From positions 1-10,091 of the forward strand of contig CANIDW010000027.1 of assembly GCA_947466165.1 (NCBI GenBank): a stretch of 10,091 nucleotides of DNA, read 5' to 3'. A program made the translations under genes and the position numbers. The first letter of the stretch is position 1. The number at the start of each line of letters is the position of its first letter. Under the pieces are notes generated by a model. The model worked only from the letters and a program-made list of their open reading frames with translations, had not been told where the DNA came from and made no database searches. This document shows, in pieces, positions 1-7,030 of this stretch. The stretch is from Comamonadaceae bacterium (lineage in GTDB: Bacteria; Pseudomonadota; Gammaproteobacteria; Burkholderiales; Burkholderiaceae_C).

Positions 1-1630
1 CGCCGCCCATGGCGCGGCGCGCGTTGAGCTCAGCCTCCCACAGCTCGGCACCAGCCAGGTCGATGAAGTTCATGCTTTTGCCCATCACCAGCAAATGCTT
101 TTGCGGCTGGGCCGCGTGGCGCAGTGCATGCAAGGTGTCTGCCACGTGCTGCGTGGCGCCAAAATAAACCTCGCCCTCCATGCGCAACAGTTTGAGTTGC
201 GGGCACTCGGGCAAGGCCTGGCCCGCCGCACTGGCGGCCGGCTCGGGCCTTGCCGCCTCCTCGATCACCACAAACTGCCGGTCGGCACGCGTGCTGTCAA
301 AGCCCATGGTGCGCATGGCCGGGTGCGAGGTGCGGTACAAAAAGGACATCAGCGACAGCAAGGTGCCCAGCAAGATGGCCATCTCCAGGCGGATCGTCAC
401 CGTGGCGATGGTGGTGGCCAGCGCCACGCCGAATTCGGTGCGGTCCAGCCGCAGCAGTTGCCGCCAGCGCGGCGCATCCAGCAGCGAAACCGCCACCAGC
501 AGCAGCAGGGCAGCCAGCGCCGCCATGGGAATCTGTGCCAGCAAGGGCGCGCTCAGCGCCACCAAAGCTACCAGCAACAGCGCCGAGAACACCGCCGCCA
601 GCGGCGTGCGCGCGCCGGCCTGCAGGTTGGGCATGGAGCGGTTCATGGAGCCGCATGACACATAAGACGAGAAGAAGCCGCCAACCATGTTGGACAGGCC
701 CTGACCGCGGAACTCGCGGTTGGTGTCAATGCGCTGCCCCGACCTGGCCGCCACCGCCTTGGCGATAGAGATCGCTTGACCCAGCGCCACGATGGTTAGC
801 GCAAACGCCAGCCCCAGCAACTCGGGCACCTGGGCCCAGCTGACTTGCGGCAGCACCAGCTTGGGCCAGGGCACGGCAATGCTGCCCACCGTGCGCAAGC
901 CCTGCATCGTTTCGCCGCCAAAGACTTGCGGCATCAGGTAGGTGCCGGCCAGCGTGGCCCCGGCCAGCCCTGCCAGCATGTACGGCCAGTGCGGGCGCCA
1001 GCGCCTGAGCGCCACCGCCACCGCCAGCGTGACGGCCGCTGCCGCCAGTGCCACCGGCTGGACTGCGCCAAGTTGGCTGGCCACATGGCGCAGCAAGGCC
1101 GCCGAACCCGGCTGCGTGGGCGCCGTCAGGCCGAGCAGGTCCGGCAGCGCATGCACGGCGATCAGCACCGCCGCGCCCGATGTAAAACCAAACAGCGCGG
1201 CCGGCGAGATGAAGTTGGCCAGCGAGCCCAGGCGCAGCGCGCCTATCAACCACTGCATGACGCCCACCATGACAGTGACCACCAGCGCCATCTGGATATA
1301 GGCCGGACTGAAAGCCAACGCCATCGGTGAGAGCATGGCAAACAAGGCCAGCGAATTGGCATTGGTCGGGCCCGACATGACATGCCAGCTCGAACCAAAC
1401 AAGGCCGCGATGATGCAGGGCACCACGGCCGTGTACAGCCCGTACTCCGGCGGCAGGCCGGCCATGGTGGCAAAGGCAATGCCTTGCGGCAATACCAGCA
1501 CTGCGCCCAGCAGGCCGGCCAGCACATCGGCGCGCAGGGTGCCAGCGGACACCGTGCGAACCCAGTTGCCAAACAGGCGCTCGGCCAGCCGCAGGGGCCA
1601 GGAAGTCTGTTTCGGACTGTTTGCAATCAC
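1..1630 (-). CDS. SulP family sulfate/anion permease with STAS domain, C-terminus cut by window edge
   Basis: Inner-membrane SLC26/SulP transporter, probably importing sulfate or a related anion (substrate not provable here). The frame is open from a GTG at 1630 to the window edge, 543 codons, so only the last few tens of residues should be missing. It contains the SulP signature GLPPEYGLY (about residues 58-66) after LPQGIAFATMA, many hydrophobic segments, a GSMNRSMPN stretch in the later membrane part, and a C-terminal cytoplasmic STAS domain with MNFIDLAGAELWEAE around residue 520. The GTG start is chosen because AGGAG lies 8 nt upstream and no earlier start fits. It lies 25 nt after chrA on the same strand, so it is probably the fourth gene of the metX operon. 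Family assignment is firm; bicarbonate, molybdate or another anion remain possible substrates. Confidence 0.9.
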   Translation of the reverse strand, partial: MIANSPKQTSWPLRLAERLFGNWVRTVSAGTLRADVLAGLLGAVLVLPQGIAFATMAGLPPEYGLYTAVVPCIIAALFGSSWHVMSGPTNANSLALFAMLSPMALAFSPAYIQMALVVTVMVGVMQWLIGALRLGSLANFISPAALFGFTSGAAVLIAVHALPDLLGLTAPTQPGSAALLRHVASQLGAVQPVALAAAAVTLAVAVALRRWRPHWPYMLAGLAGATLAGTYLMPQVFGGETMQGLRTVGSIAVPWPKLVLPQVSWAQVPELLGLAFALTIVALGQAISIAKAVAARSGQRIDTNREFRGQGLSNMVGGFFSSYVSCGSMNRSMPNLQAGARTPLAAVFSALLLVALVALSAPLLAQIPMAALAALLLLVAVSLLDAPRWRQLLRLDRTEFGVALATTIATVTIRLEMAILLGTLLSLMSFLYRTSHPAMRTMGFDSTRADRQFVVIEEAARPEPAASAAGQALPECPQLKLLRMEGEVYFGATQHVADTLHALRHAAQPQKHLLVMGKSMNFIDLAGAELWEAELNARRAMGG

Positions 1631-1655
1631 CTTTTTGTCTCCTGCTTTGGGGGGT

Positions 1656-3047
1656 TCAGCCCAGGCCGGGCCAGCGCAGCAACAAGCCGGCCAGCGCGCA
1701 CACGCCGATCACGCGCATCACACTCCACTGCAGCCGCCACAGGGCCAGCACCGCCAGCACCGCCAGCACCAGTGCCAGCAGGTCAGGCGGCTGCAACCAG
1801 GGCATTTTCGGGTGAACCGGTGTGGCAGGAAACGCCACCGCTATCCAGAAAAACAGCGCCAGGTTGGCGATCACACCAACCACCGCCGCTGTCACCGCCG
1901 CCAGTGGTGCCGTCAGTCGCAAATTGCCGCGCGTTGACTCGACCCAGGGCCCGCCCGCCAGAATAAAAATGAAAGACGGCAAAAACGTGAACCAGGTCGC
2001 CACGCAGGCGGCCAGTGCAGCGCCCAGAAAAAGCGCCTCCGGCCCGGCCACCTGCTTGACCCAGCCGCCGGCAAAACCGACAAAAGCCACCACCATGATG
2101 AGCGGGCCGGGGGTGCTTTCACCCAAGGCGAGGCCGTCCATCATTTGCCCGGTGCTGAGCCACTGGTAATGCTCGACCGCCGCTTGGTTGACATAGGGCA
2201 GAACGGCATAGGCACCGCCAAAGGTCAGCAGCGCGGCTTTGGTGAAGAACCAGCCCATCTGCGTCAGCGTGTGTTGCCAGCCTTGGCTGAGCCAGAGCAC
2301 CGCCATCGGCAGCGCCCACAACAGCGCGCCGGCCGACAGCACCCGCAGCAGGCGCGAGCGCTTGAAGCGCGCATGCTCGGGCGAAGGCGTGGTGTCGTCA
2401 ATCAAGGCCCCGCTGCGACCGCCGTCGGGCACCGGCAAATGGCCACCGCCGCCGCTACCGCCCAAAGCCTCCGGCGCGAACCGCGCCAGCAGGGCGCCCG
2501 TGAGCAGCGCCGCCAGCACCACCGCCGGAAAAGGCATGCCGAATACGGCAATCGCCAGAAAGCTGAGCACCGCAATGACCCAGGGTACCGGCAACTGCCG
2601 GGGCGGGCCCAGCGACTTGCTGCCAATGCGGTGCAGCGCGTGCAACACGATGGCCGCCACCGCCGGCTTGATGCCGTAGAACAATGCAGCCACCAGCGGC
2701 TGCGTGCCCCAAGCCATGTAGACCCAGCTCAGAGCGATCAGCATCAGCAGCGAAGGCAGCACAAACAGCACGCCGGCCGCAATGCCACCCCGCGTCTTGT
2801 GCATCAGCCAGCCCAGGTAAGTGGCCAGTTGTTGCGCCTCAGGTCCGGGCAAGAGCATGCAGAAATTGAGCGCGTGCAAAAAGCGTTTTTCAGACACCCA
2901 GCCGCGCCGCTCCACCAGCTCGCGGTGCATGATGGCGATCTGTCCGGCCGGCCCGCCAAAACTGATGAATCCCAGCTTGAACCAAAAGCGCAAGGCCTCC
3001 CGAAATGGCACCGCGAACTCTGTCTGAGCCGGTGCGGCCGGGTTCAT
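1656..3047 (-). CDS. chrA: Chromate transporter, CHR family, two-domain form
   Basis: Inner-membrane CHR-family protein of 463 aa, the usual length of the two-domain ChrA form. Known members export chromate, a structural analogue of sulfate. The first half has FGGP (residues 30-33) and PGPEAQQLATYLGW (67-80). The second half repeats the pattern with FGGAYAVLPY (276-285) and GESTPGPLIM (309-318). A hydrophilic Gly/Pro/Ser linker of about 40 residues (190-232) joins the halves, and about ten hydrophobic segments are visible. Its ATG overlaps the metW stop as ATGA, so translation is probably coupled. The gene sits between methionine-biosynthesis genes and a sulfate-type permease, without a visible chrB regulator. 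That context suggests a role tied to sulfur or oxyanion balance rather than a dedicated resistance island; this last point is inference. Confidence 0.92.
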   Translation of the reverse strand: MNPAAPAQTEFAVPFREALRFWFKLGFISFGGPAGQIAIMHRELVERRGWVSEKRFLHALNFCMLLPGPEAQQLATYLGWLMHKTRGGIAAGVLFVLPSLLMLIALSWVYMAWGTQPLVAALFYGIKPAVAAIVLHALHRIGSKSLGPPRQLPVPWVIAVLSFLAIAVFGMPFPAVVLAALLTGALLARFAPEALGGSGGGGHLPVPDGGRSGALIDDTTPSPEHARFKRSRLLRVLSAGALLWALPMAVLWLSQGWQHTLTQMGWFFTKAALLTFGGAYAVLPYVNQAAVEHYQWLSTGQMMDGLALGESTPGPLIMVVAFVGFAGGWVKQVAGPEALFLGAALAACVATWFTFLPSFIFILAGGPWVESTRGNLRLTAPLAAVTAAVVGVIANLALFFWIAVAFPATPVHPKMPWLQPPDLLALVLAVLAVLALWRLQWSVMRVIGVCALAGLLLRWPGLG

Positions 3048-3664
3048 CCGCGCTGCACCTTGAAAACAGCGCGGCTGGCGCGCGCGTTCGGCCAGAGTCG
3101 AATTTCCTGACCATCTTGCAAACCGAATTCATCCAAAATACGGAGCTGGTTTTTCAGCGCCAGGGCCCTGAAGTCCTGCAAGGTACCAACGCGAATATTG
3201 GGCGTGTCATACCACTGGTAGGGCAGCACCTTGGTCACCGGCATGCGCCCGCGCAGCACGGCCAGACGGTTGGGCCAATGGCCGAAGTTGGGAAAGGCGA
3301 CGATGCCCAGGCGACCCACGCGGGCAGTTTCGCGCAGCATCACCTCGGCATTGCGAAGGTGTTGCAAGGTGTCGATCTGCAAGACCACGTCAAACGAGCT
3401 GTCGCCGAACATGCTCAAACCGTCTTCGAGGTTGAGCTGGATCACGTTGACGCCGCGCGCCACACAAGCTTGCACATTGCCGTCGTCAAGCTCAACGCCA
3501 TAGCCCGAGCAGCCGCGCTCGCGAATCAGGTGCGCCAGCAACTCGCCGGTGCCACAACCCAGGTCGAGCACACGCGCGCCTTGCGGCACCAGGCGGGCGA
3601 TAGACAAGAGGTCGGGCGAGGCCTCCTTGAGCACTGGGCGCGATAAGCTGTGCGCGGCGTTCAT
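3044..3664 (-). CDS. metW: Methionine biosynthesis protein MetW, SAM-dependent methyltransferase fold
   Basis: A 206-aa class I methyltransferase-like protein of the MetW family. MetW is the partner of MetX homoserine acyltransferase in many proteobacteria and is needed for full activity there; its own catalytic role is uncertain. Motif [13 protein letters not shown], is at residues 32-43, followed by the acidic end of strand 2 (GVELDD, 56-61). Further landmarks are the [14 protein letters not shown] region and the MetW-typical FPNFGHW and [11 protein letters not shown] stretches. The ATG overlaps the metX TGA by ATGA, and its own TGA overlaps the chrA ATG in the same way. This supports one polycistronic mRNA with coupled translation. 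Length and motifs are normal. Confidence 0.96.
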   Translation of the reverse strand: MNAAHSLSRPVLKEASPDLLSIARLVPQGARVLDLGCGTGELLAHLIRERGCSGYGVELDDGNVQACVARGVNVIQLNLEDGLSMFGDSSFDVVLQIDTLQHLRNAEVMLRETARVGRLGIVAFPNFGHWPNRLAVLRGRMPVTKVLPYQWYDTPNIRVGTLQDFRALALKNQLRILDEFGLQDGQEIRLWPNARASRAVFKVQRG

Positions 3665-4914
3665 GCGGCCACCTTGCTGTTGAAGTAGGCGCGCACCACG
3701 GCCAGGTAGCGCGGGTCCTCGAGCAAAAAGGCGTCATGGCCGTGCGGCGCATCAATCTCGGCGTAGCTCACATCGCGCTGGTTGTCGAGCAGGGCCTTGA
3801 CGATCTCGCGGCTGCGCGCCGGTGCAAAGCGCCAGTCGGTGGTGAAGCTGACCAGCAGGAACTTGGCGCTGGCCTTGGCCAAGGCCTGGCTCAAGTTGCC
3901 CCCATGGGCGCCGGCCGGATCAAAATAATCCAGCGCGCGGGTGATCAGCAGGTAAGTGTTGGCGTCAAAGTACTCGCTGAACTTGTCGCCCTGGTAGCGC
4001 AAGTAACTCTCGATCTGAAACTCCACATCCTGCGTCGAATACAAATAAGCCCGTGCAGAGGAGTTTTCTCCACCAACAGGGGCCGCGGAACCGGCTTCGC
4101 CGGGCCGCAGGCGCAGCGCCCCCCCGGGGGGCAGCGCAGTACGCGAAGCGACAAGCGTGGGGGCGACAGGCTTAGGGGCTAGTTCCCTGCCAAATTTTTC
4201 GTTCATCACATCGTCGCTGAGGTAAGTGATGTGACCGATCATGCGGGCGATGCGAAGACCACACTTTGGCAGCACGCCATGGCGGTAAAAGTGGCCGTCG
4301 TGGAAGTCGGGGTCGGTGGTGATGGCGCGCCGCGCTACTTCGTTGAAAGCGATGTTTTCAGCGTTCAGGTTGGGCGCGCTGGCCACCACTACCGCGTGCC
4401 GCACGCGGTCGGGGTATTGCAGCGTCCAGGCCAGGGCCTGCATGCCGCCCAGGCTGCCGCCCATCACCGCGGCCAGGGTCTCAATGCCCAGGGCATCGAG
4501 CAACCTTGCCTGCGCATCGACCCAGTCTTCTACCGTGACCACCGGAAAATCTGCGCCATAAATTTGCTGCGTGTCCGGGTTGATCTGCATCGGTCCTGTG
4601 GAGCCGAAGCAGGAGCCTAAATTGTTCACGCCGATCACAAAAAAACGGTCGGTGTCGACCGGCTTGCCGGGGCCGATCATGGTGTCCCACCAGCCCTCGG
4701 ACTTGGGTTGGGGCTGGCCGGCTTCGTCAAGGTAAACGCCGGCCACATGGTGTGAGGCGTTGAGCGCGTGGCAAATCAGCACGGCGTTAGATTTATCGGC
4801 ATTAAGCTTGCCGTAGGTTTCGTAGCTCAAGTCGTACGCGCGCACCGAGGCGCCGCTTCGCAGGGGCAGCGCAGCTTTGAAATGCATGCTCAGCGGTGTG
4901 GCGACAAGGGTCAA
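3661..4914 (-). CDS. metX: Homoserine O-acyltransferase MetX with a repeat-derived insertion
   Basis: Alpha/beta-hydrolase enzyme that acylates homoserine in the first committed step of methionine synthesis; in this family the donor may be acetyl-CoA or succinyl-CoA, and I cannot tell which. With the TTG start at 4914 it has 417 aa. The nucleophile Ser lies in GGSLGGMQ (Ser154), with the catalytic Asp in SFTTDWRF (Asp360) and His in HGHDAF (His393). I prefer TTG 4914 because AGGTGA lies just upstream and the resulting N-terminus ([11 protein letters not shown]) looks like relatives; ATG 4887 is the alternative. Residues about 246-289, between FGREL and [16 protein letters not shown], are a Pro/Gly/Ala-rich insertion that I do not expect in the family. 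Without it the length returns to a normal 375 or so. First gene of the operon with metW, chrA and the SulP gene, behind a SAM-II riboswitch. Confidence 0.95.
   Translation of the reverse strand: MTLVATPLSMHFKAALPLRSGASVRAYDLSYETYGKLNADKSNAVLICHALNASHHVAGVYLDEAGQPQPKSEGWWDTMIGPGKPVDTDRFFVIGVNNLGSCFGSTGPMQINPDTQQIYGADFPVVTVEDWVDAQARLLDALGIETLAAVMGGSLGGMQALAWTLQYPDRVRHAVVVASAPNLNAENIAFNEVARRAITTDPDFHDGHFYRHGVLPKCGLRIARMIGHITYLSDDVMNEKFGRELAPKPVAPTLVASRTALPPGGALRLRPGEAGSAAPVGGENSSARAYLYSTQDVEFQIESYLRYQGDKFSEYFDANTYLLITRALDYFDPAGAHGGNLSQALAKASAKFLLVSFTTDWRFAPARSREIVKALLDNQRDVSYAEIDAPHGHDAFLLEDPRYLAVVRAYFNSKVAA
4048..4179. repeat. GC-rich palindromic repeat inserted in frame within metX
   Basis: About 132 bp inside metX that differ from the flanking conserved codons. 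The stretch contains several short palindromes: C7G6 near 4119-4131, CCGGC-TTC-GCCGG (4091-4103) and GGAG-TTTT-CTCC (4060-4071). Read on the metX strand it encodes a Pro/Gly/Ala/Arg-rich segment ([20 protein letters not shown], then [10 protein letters not shown]). From memory, very similar GC-rich palindromic elements are scattered between genes in Comamonadaceae genomes; I cannot search for this here. The length is a multiple of three with no stop, so metX stays open. The exact borders are estimated from where MetX similarity stops and resumes. Confidence 0.7.
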
Positions 4915-4921
4915 AAAATCA

Positions 4922-4927
4922 CCTGCA
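4922..4927 (-). promoter_or_regulatory. metX: metX ribosome binding site that supports the TTG start
   Basis: AGGTGA on the minus strand lies 4 nt before TTG 4914 (7 nt from AGG), directly after the terminator U-tract. ATG 4887 has no comparable Shine-Dalgarno sequence at the right distance. Confidence 0.6.
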
Positions 4928-4928
4928 T

Positions 4929-4967
4929 AAAAACAAAAACCCGGCCTCGCTAAAGCGATTCCGGGTT
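4929..4967 (-). terminator. Intrinsic terminator/attenuator in the metX leader
   Basis: On the minus strand AACCCGG (4967-4961) pairs with CCGGGTT (4944-4938). A second stem TCGC/GCGA encloses a TTTA loop, with a 2x2 internal mismatch between the two stems. The hairpin is followed directly by TTTTTGTTTTT (4939-4929). It lies between the riboswitch and the metX ribosome binding site, only about 15 nt before the TTG start, so metX transcripts from the leader promoter must read through it. That position argues for attenuation rather than simple ending of the upstream gene, although it may do both. Confidence 0.85.
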
Positions 4968-4977
4968 CATGGGCTTC

Positions 4978-5028
4978 GTCTTTAGCAGTACTTTTTAAGC
5001 GCCCGCAAGCTGTGCAAATCGGCGCTGC
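4978..5028 (-). promoter_or_regulatory. SAM-II riboswitch (metA/metX leader type)
   Basis: On the minus strand a 6-bp stem AGCGCC/GGCGCT (5026-5021 with 5003-4998) encloses a 17-nt loop. The loop starts with GATTTG and contains GCTTGC (5010-5005). The stem is followed by TTAAAAAGT and GCTAAAG (4986-4980). These blocks in this order (GAUUU, UUGC, stem, UAAA, GCUAAA) match the SAM-II aptamer as I remember it from alphaproteobacterial metA/metX leaders. The H-type pseudoknot can form between loop CAGCUU and tail AAG-(UA)-CUG with a 2-nt bulge. SAM-II senses S-adenosylmethionine and turns methionine genes off, which fits metX directly downstream. A covariance-model search would settle the call. 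Confidence 0.82.
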
Positions 5029-5033
5029 ACAGC

Positions 5034-5039
5034 AGTATA
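5034..5039 (-). promoter_or_regulatory. Candidate -10 box for the metX operon
   Basis: TATACT on the minus strand (5039-5034), matching sigma-70 TATAAT at five of six positions. Transcription would start about 7 nt downstream, near 5027, exactly where the SAM-II aptamer stem begins. No good -35 hexamer is visible 16-18 bp upstream (GC-rich, ACGGGC-like), so the promoter may be weak or activator-dependent. Confidence 0.5.
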
Positions 5040-5077
5040 TCGCCCCTGTTGGAGCGCCCGTCGGGCTTGGCTGTCGC

Positions 5078-5641
5078 TCAAAAAGGCGACCAAACAGCCA
5101 GCACCGCCAGCACGGCAAAAATCAACGCCGACACGCGGTGCACCACCGTCAGCGGCAACAAGCGCGTAACGCGCTCGCCCAACCAGACCACGGGTGCGTT
5201 GGCCAGCATCATGCCGACGGTGGTTCCGGCCACCACCGCCAGGTAAGCGTCAAAGCGTGCGGCCAGCATGACCGTGGCGATCTGCGTCTTGTCACCCATC
5301 TCGGCCAGGAAAAACATCAGCACGGTGGTGGCAAAAACGCCCCAGCGCGGCGGCTGAGCGTCGCCGTCATCTTCAAGTTTGTCAGGCACCAGCATCCAGA
5401 CGGCCATGGCCAGAAAGGAGGCGGCCAGGATCCAGCGCAACACCCCGGCGCTGAGCTGGGTGGTGACCCAGGCACCGACCGCGCCGGCCAAGGCATGGTT
5501 AGCCACAGTGGCCACCAGAATGCCAAAGACGATGGGCCACGGTTTTTTGAAGCGAGCCGCCAGCAACAGCGCCAGCAGCTGGGTTTTGTCGCCGATTTCG
5601 GCCAGGGCAACGATACCCGTTGAGACGAGGAATGCTTCCAA
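5078..5641 (-). CDS. UPF0016/GDT1 (TMEM165) family cation transporter, MneA-like manganese exporter
   Basis: Inner-membrane protein of 187 aa with two homologous halves, each opening with the family hallmark E-x-G-D-K-T: EIGDKT at residues 15-20 and EMGDKT at 114-119. Six to seven hydrophobic segments are visible, with an acidic loop ([10 protein letters not shown], about 87-96) between the halves. Characterised members move Mn2+ or Ca2+ against H+; bacterial MneA-type proteins export manganese, so that is the best guess. The start is TTG at 5641, with GGAG 9 nt upstream; the first residues [15 protein letters not shown] fit relatives. No yybP-ykoY manganese riboswitch is visible in its leader. 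It is divergent from amt and lies 40 nt upstream of the metX promoter. Confidence 0.9.
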   Translation of the reverse strand: MEAFLVSTGIVALAEIGDKTQLLALLLAARFKKPWPIVFGILVATVANHALAGAVGAWVTTQLSAGVLRWILAASFLAMAVWMLVPDKLEDDGDAQPPRWGVFATTVLMFFLAEMGDKTQIATVMLAARFDAYLAVVAGTTVGMMLANAPVVWLGERVTRLLPLTVVHRVSALIFAVLAVLAVWSPF

Positions 5642-5684
5642 AGTAAAAAACTCCGCCCTGAAGACACTCCATGGCCACTTTCGT

Positions 5685-5690
5685 ATTGTA
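5685..5690 (-). promoter_or_regulatory. Possible -10 box for the UPF0016 gene
   Basis: TACAAT on the minus strand, 44 nt upstream of the TTG start, in the divergent 171-bp spacer. I do not see a convincing -35 hexamer, so this is a weak call. Confidence 0.35.
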
Positions 5691-5724
5691 GGTTCGCAGC
5701 CTTAGGCGCTCGGGCGCACCGCGA

Positions 5725-5740
5725 AGGCCCATTTCTTGCT
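5725..5740 (+). promoter_or_regulatory. Sigma-54 (RpoN) promoter candidate for amt
   Basis: AGGCCCATTTCTTGCT aligns with the -24/-12 consensus TGGCACG-N4-TTGCW. The invariant GG (5726-5727) and GC (5738-5739) are separated by exactly 10 bp, and TTGCT is perfect. The start of transcription would be near 5751, about 62 nt before the amt GTG. Sigma-54 with NtrC control is the established mode for ammonium transporter genes in proteobacteria. I found no canonical NtrC site (GCACC-N5-GGTGC) in the short spacer. Confidence 0.65.
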
Positions 5741-5745
5741 TATTC

Positions 5746-5783
5746 TTGGTGCGTTTTCTGGTTTTTCACCCAAAGCGCACCAA
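5746..5783 (+). repeat. 8-bp inverted repeat in the amt leader
   Basis: TTGGTGCG (5746-5753) and CGCACCAA (5776-5783) are perfect reverse complements separated by 22 bp. They span the expected transcription start and the early leader of amt. They could be an operator pair or an mRNA hairpin. The half-site order is opposite to that of a classical NtrC site. Confidence 0.6.
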
Positions 5784-5812
5784 TAACGAACAAAACTCTA
5801 GGAGCCCGCCCC

Positions 5813-7015
5813 GTGGAAGCACTAAAACAGGGATCAGACGCACTATTTATCTTGCTCGGCGGCATCATGGTGCTGGCCATGCACGCCGGCTTTGCATTTC
5901 TCGAGCTCGGTACAGTACGCAAAAAGAACCAGGTCAATGCGCTGGTGAAAATTCTGGTGGATTTCTCCGTTTCTACCGTTGCCTACTTCGCCGTCGGCTA
6001 CAGCGTGGCCTATGGCAGCCACTTTTTTGTGGGCGCCGAACAGCTGGCGGCCAAAAACGGCTACGAGTTGGTGAAGTTTTTCTTTTTGCTGACTTTTGCG
6101 GCGGCCATTCCGGCCATCATCTCTGGCGGCATTGCAGAGCGTGCCCGTTTTTACCCGCAACTGATCGCCACGGCAGTGATCGTCGGGCTGATCTACCCCT
6201 TCTTCGAGGGCATTGTCTGGAATCAACATTTCGGCGTGCAAGCCTGGATCAAGTCGCTGACCGGAGAAGAGTTTCATGATTTCGCCGGCTCGGTGGTGGT
6301 GCACGCCATGGGTGGTTGGCTGGCGCTGCCGGCTGTGCTGCTGCTGGGTGCGCGCAGCAACCGCTACCGCAAAGACGGGCTGGTGTCTGCGCATCCTCCC
6401 TCTAACATTCCGTTTCTGGCGCTGGGCGCCTGGATTTTGACGGTCGGCTGGTTCGGTTTTAACGTGATGAGCGCCCAGACACTGGACAAAATTTCCGGCC
6501 TGGTCGCTGTTAACTCTTTGATGGCCATGGTCGGCGGCACGCTGGCGGCGCTGGCGTTTGGCAAGAACGACCCCGGCTTTGTCCACAACGGTCCCTTGGC
6601 CGGCCTGGTCGCCGTGTGCGCAGGCTCAGACCTGATGCACCCGCTGGGCGCGCTGGTGGTAGGCGGGGTTGCGGGCGCTTTGTTTGTGGTGATGTTCACG
6701 CTGACCCAAAACAAATGGAAGATAGACGATGTTCTGGGCGTCTGGCCTCTGCACGGCTTGTGTGGCGCCTGGGGCGGTGTCGCCGCCGGCATTTTCGGTC
6801 TCAAGGCGCTGGGCGGTATTGGCGGCGTCAGCCTGGGCGCGCAGGTGATTGGCACGCTCATGGGCGTGGGCTGGGCGCTGGTCAGCGGTTTTGCCGTCTA
6901 TGGCCTCATCCGGGCATTCACCGACTTGCGCTTGAGCCATGAAGAGGAGTTTGAGGGCGCGGACCTCTCCATTCACCGGATTGGCGCCACGCCGGACCGC
7001 GAAGTCAATTGGTGA
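5813..7015 (+). CDS. amt: Ammonium transporter, Amt/MEP/Rh family
   Basis: Inner-membrane ammonium channel/transporter of 400 aa with about 11 membrane segments. Recognisable functional residues are Asp156 in HDFAGS, the twin pore histidines His164 (VVVHAMGG) and His314 (WPLHGLCGAWGG), and the likely Phe gate residues Phe95 (LLTFAAAIPA) and Phe216 (WFGFN). The FAAAIPAIISGGIAERARF stretch is also family-typical. The cytoplasmic tail (LRLSHEEEFEGADLSIH) has the acidic pattern used for GlnK/PII binding. The start is GTG, with AGGAG 8 nt upstream; no earlier start fits. A sigma-54 promoter candidate lies upstream, indicating expression on nitrogen limitation. Unusually, no glnK gene is adjacent in this window, so the PII partner must be encoded elsewhere. 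No intrinsic terminator is obvious after the stop. Confidence 0.96.
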   Translation: MEALKQGSDALFILLGGIMVLAMHAGFAFLELGTVRKKNQVNALVKILVDFSVSTVAYFAVGYSVAYGSHFFVGAEQLAAKNGYELVKFFFLLTFAAAIPAIISGGIAERARFYPQLIATAVIVGLIYPFFEGIVWNQHFGVQAWIKSLTGEEFHDFAGSVVVHAMGGWLALPAVLLLGARSNRYRKDGLVSAHPPSNIPFLALGAWILTVGWFGFNVMSAQTLDKISGLVAVNSLMAMVGGTLAALAFGKNDPGFVHNGPLAGLVAVCAGSDLMHPLGALVVGGVAGALFVVMFTLTQNKWKIDDVLGVWPLHGLCGAWGGVAAGIFGLKALGGIGGVSLGAQVIGTLMGVGWALVSGFAVYGLIRAFTDLRLSHEEEFEGADLSIHRIGATPDREVNW

Positions 7016-7016
7016 G

Positions 7017-7030
7017 CTGGTGCGCACCAG
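7017..7030. repeat. 14-bp perfect palindrome just after amt
   Basis: CTGGTGCGCACCAG begins two bases after the amt stop codon. It has no T-run and so is not an intrinsic terminator. It carries the same TGGTGCG/CGCACCA half-sites as the inverted repeat in the amt leader. Confidence 0.6.

Noticed and set aside
726..1626. Separate minus-strand frames (726-1253, 1246-1626) and a 463-residue-scale set of plus-strand frames over the SulP and chrA genes
   Set aside because: They lie opposite or out of frame with the continuous SulP and ChrA proteins, show no family features, and have the Arg/Gln/His-rich look of shadows in GC-rich DNA.
4950..4970. Leader peptide ATG-AAC-CCG-GAA-TCG-CTT-TAG inside the metX terminator hairpin
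   Set aside because: It has only the initiator Met, no run of regulatory codons and no convincing ribosome binding site. The riboswitch explains the leader better than translational attenuation.
5642..5745. yybP-ykoY manganese riboswitch in front of the UPF0016 gene
   Set aside because: Such transporters often have one, but the conserved GGGGAGUAG-type blocks are not present on the minus strand here.
5746..5783. NtrC binding site at the amt promoter
   Set aside because: The inverted arms read GGTGC then GCACC, the reverse of the NtrC order, and are 22 bp apart instead of about 5.
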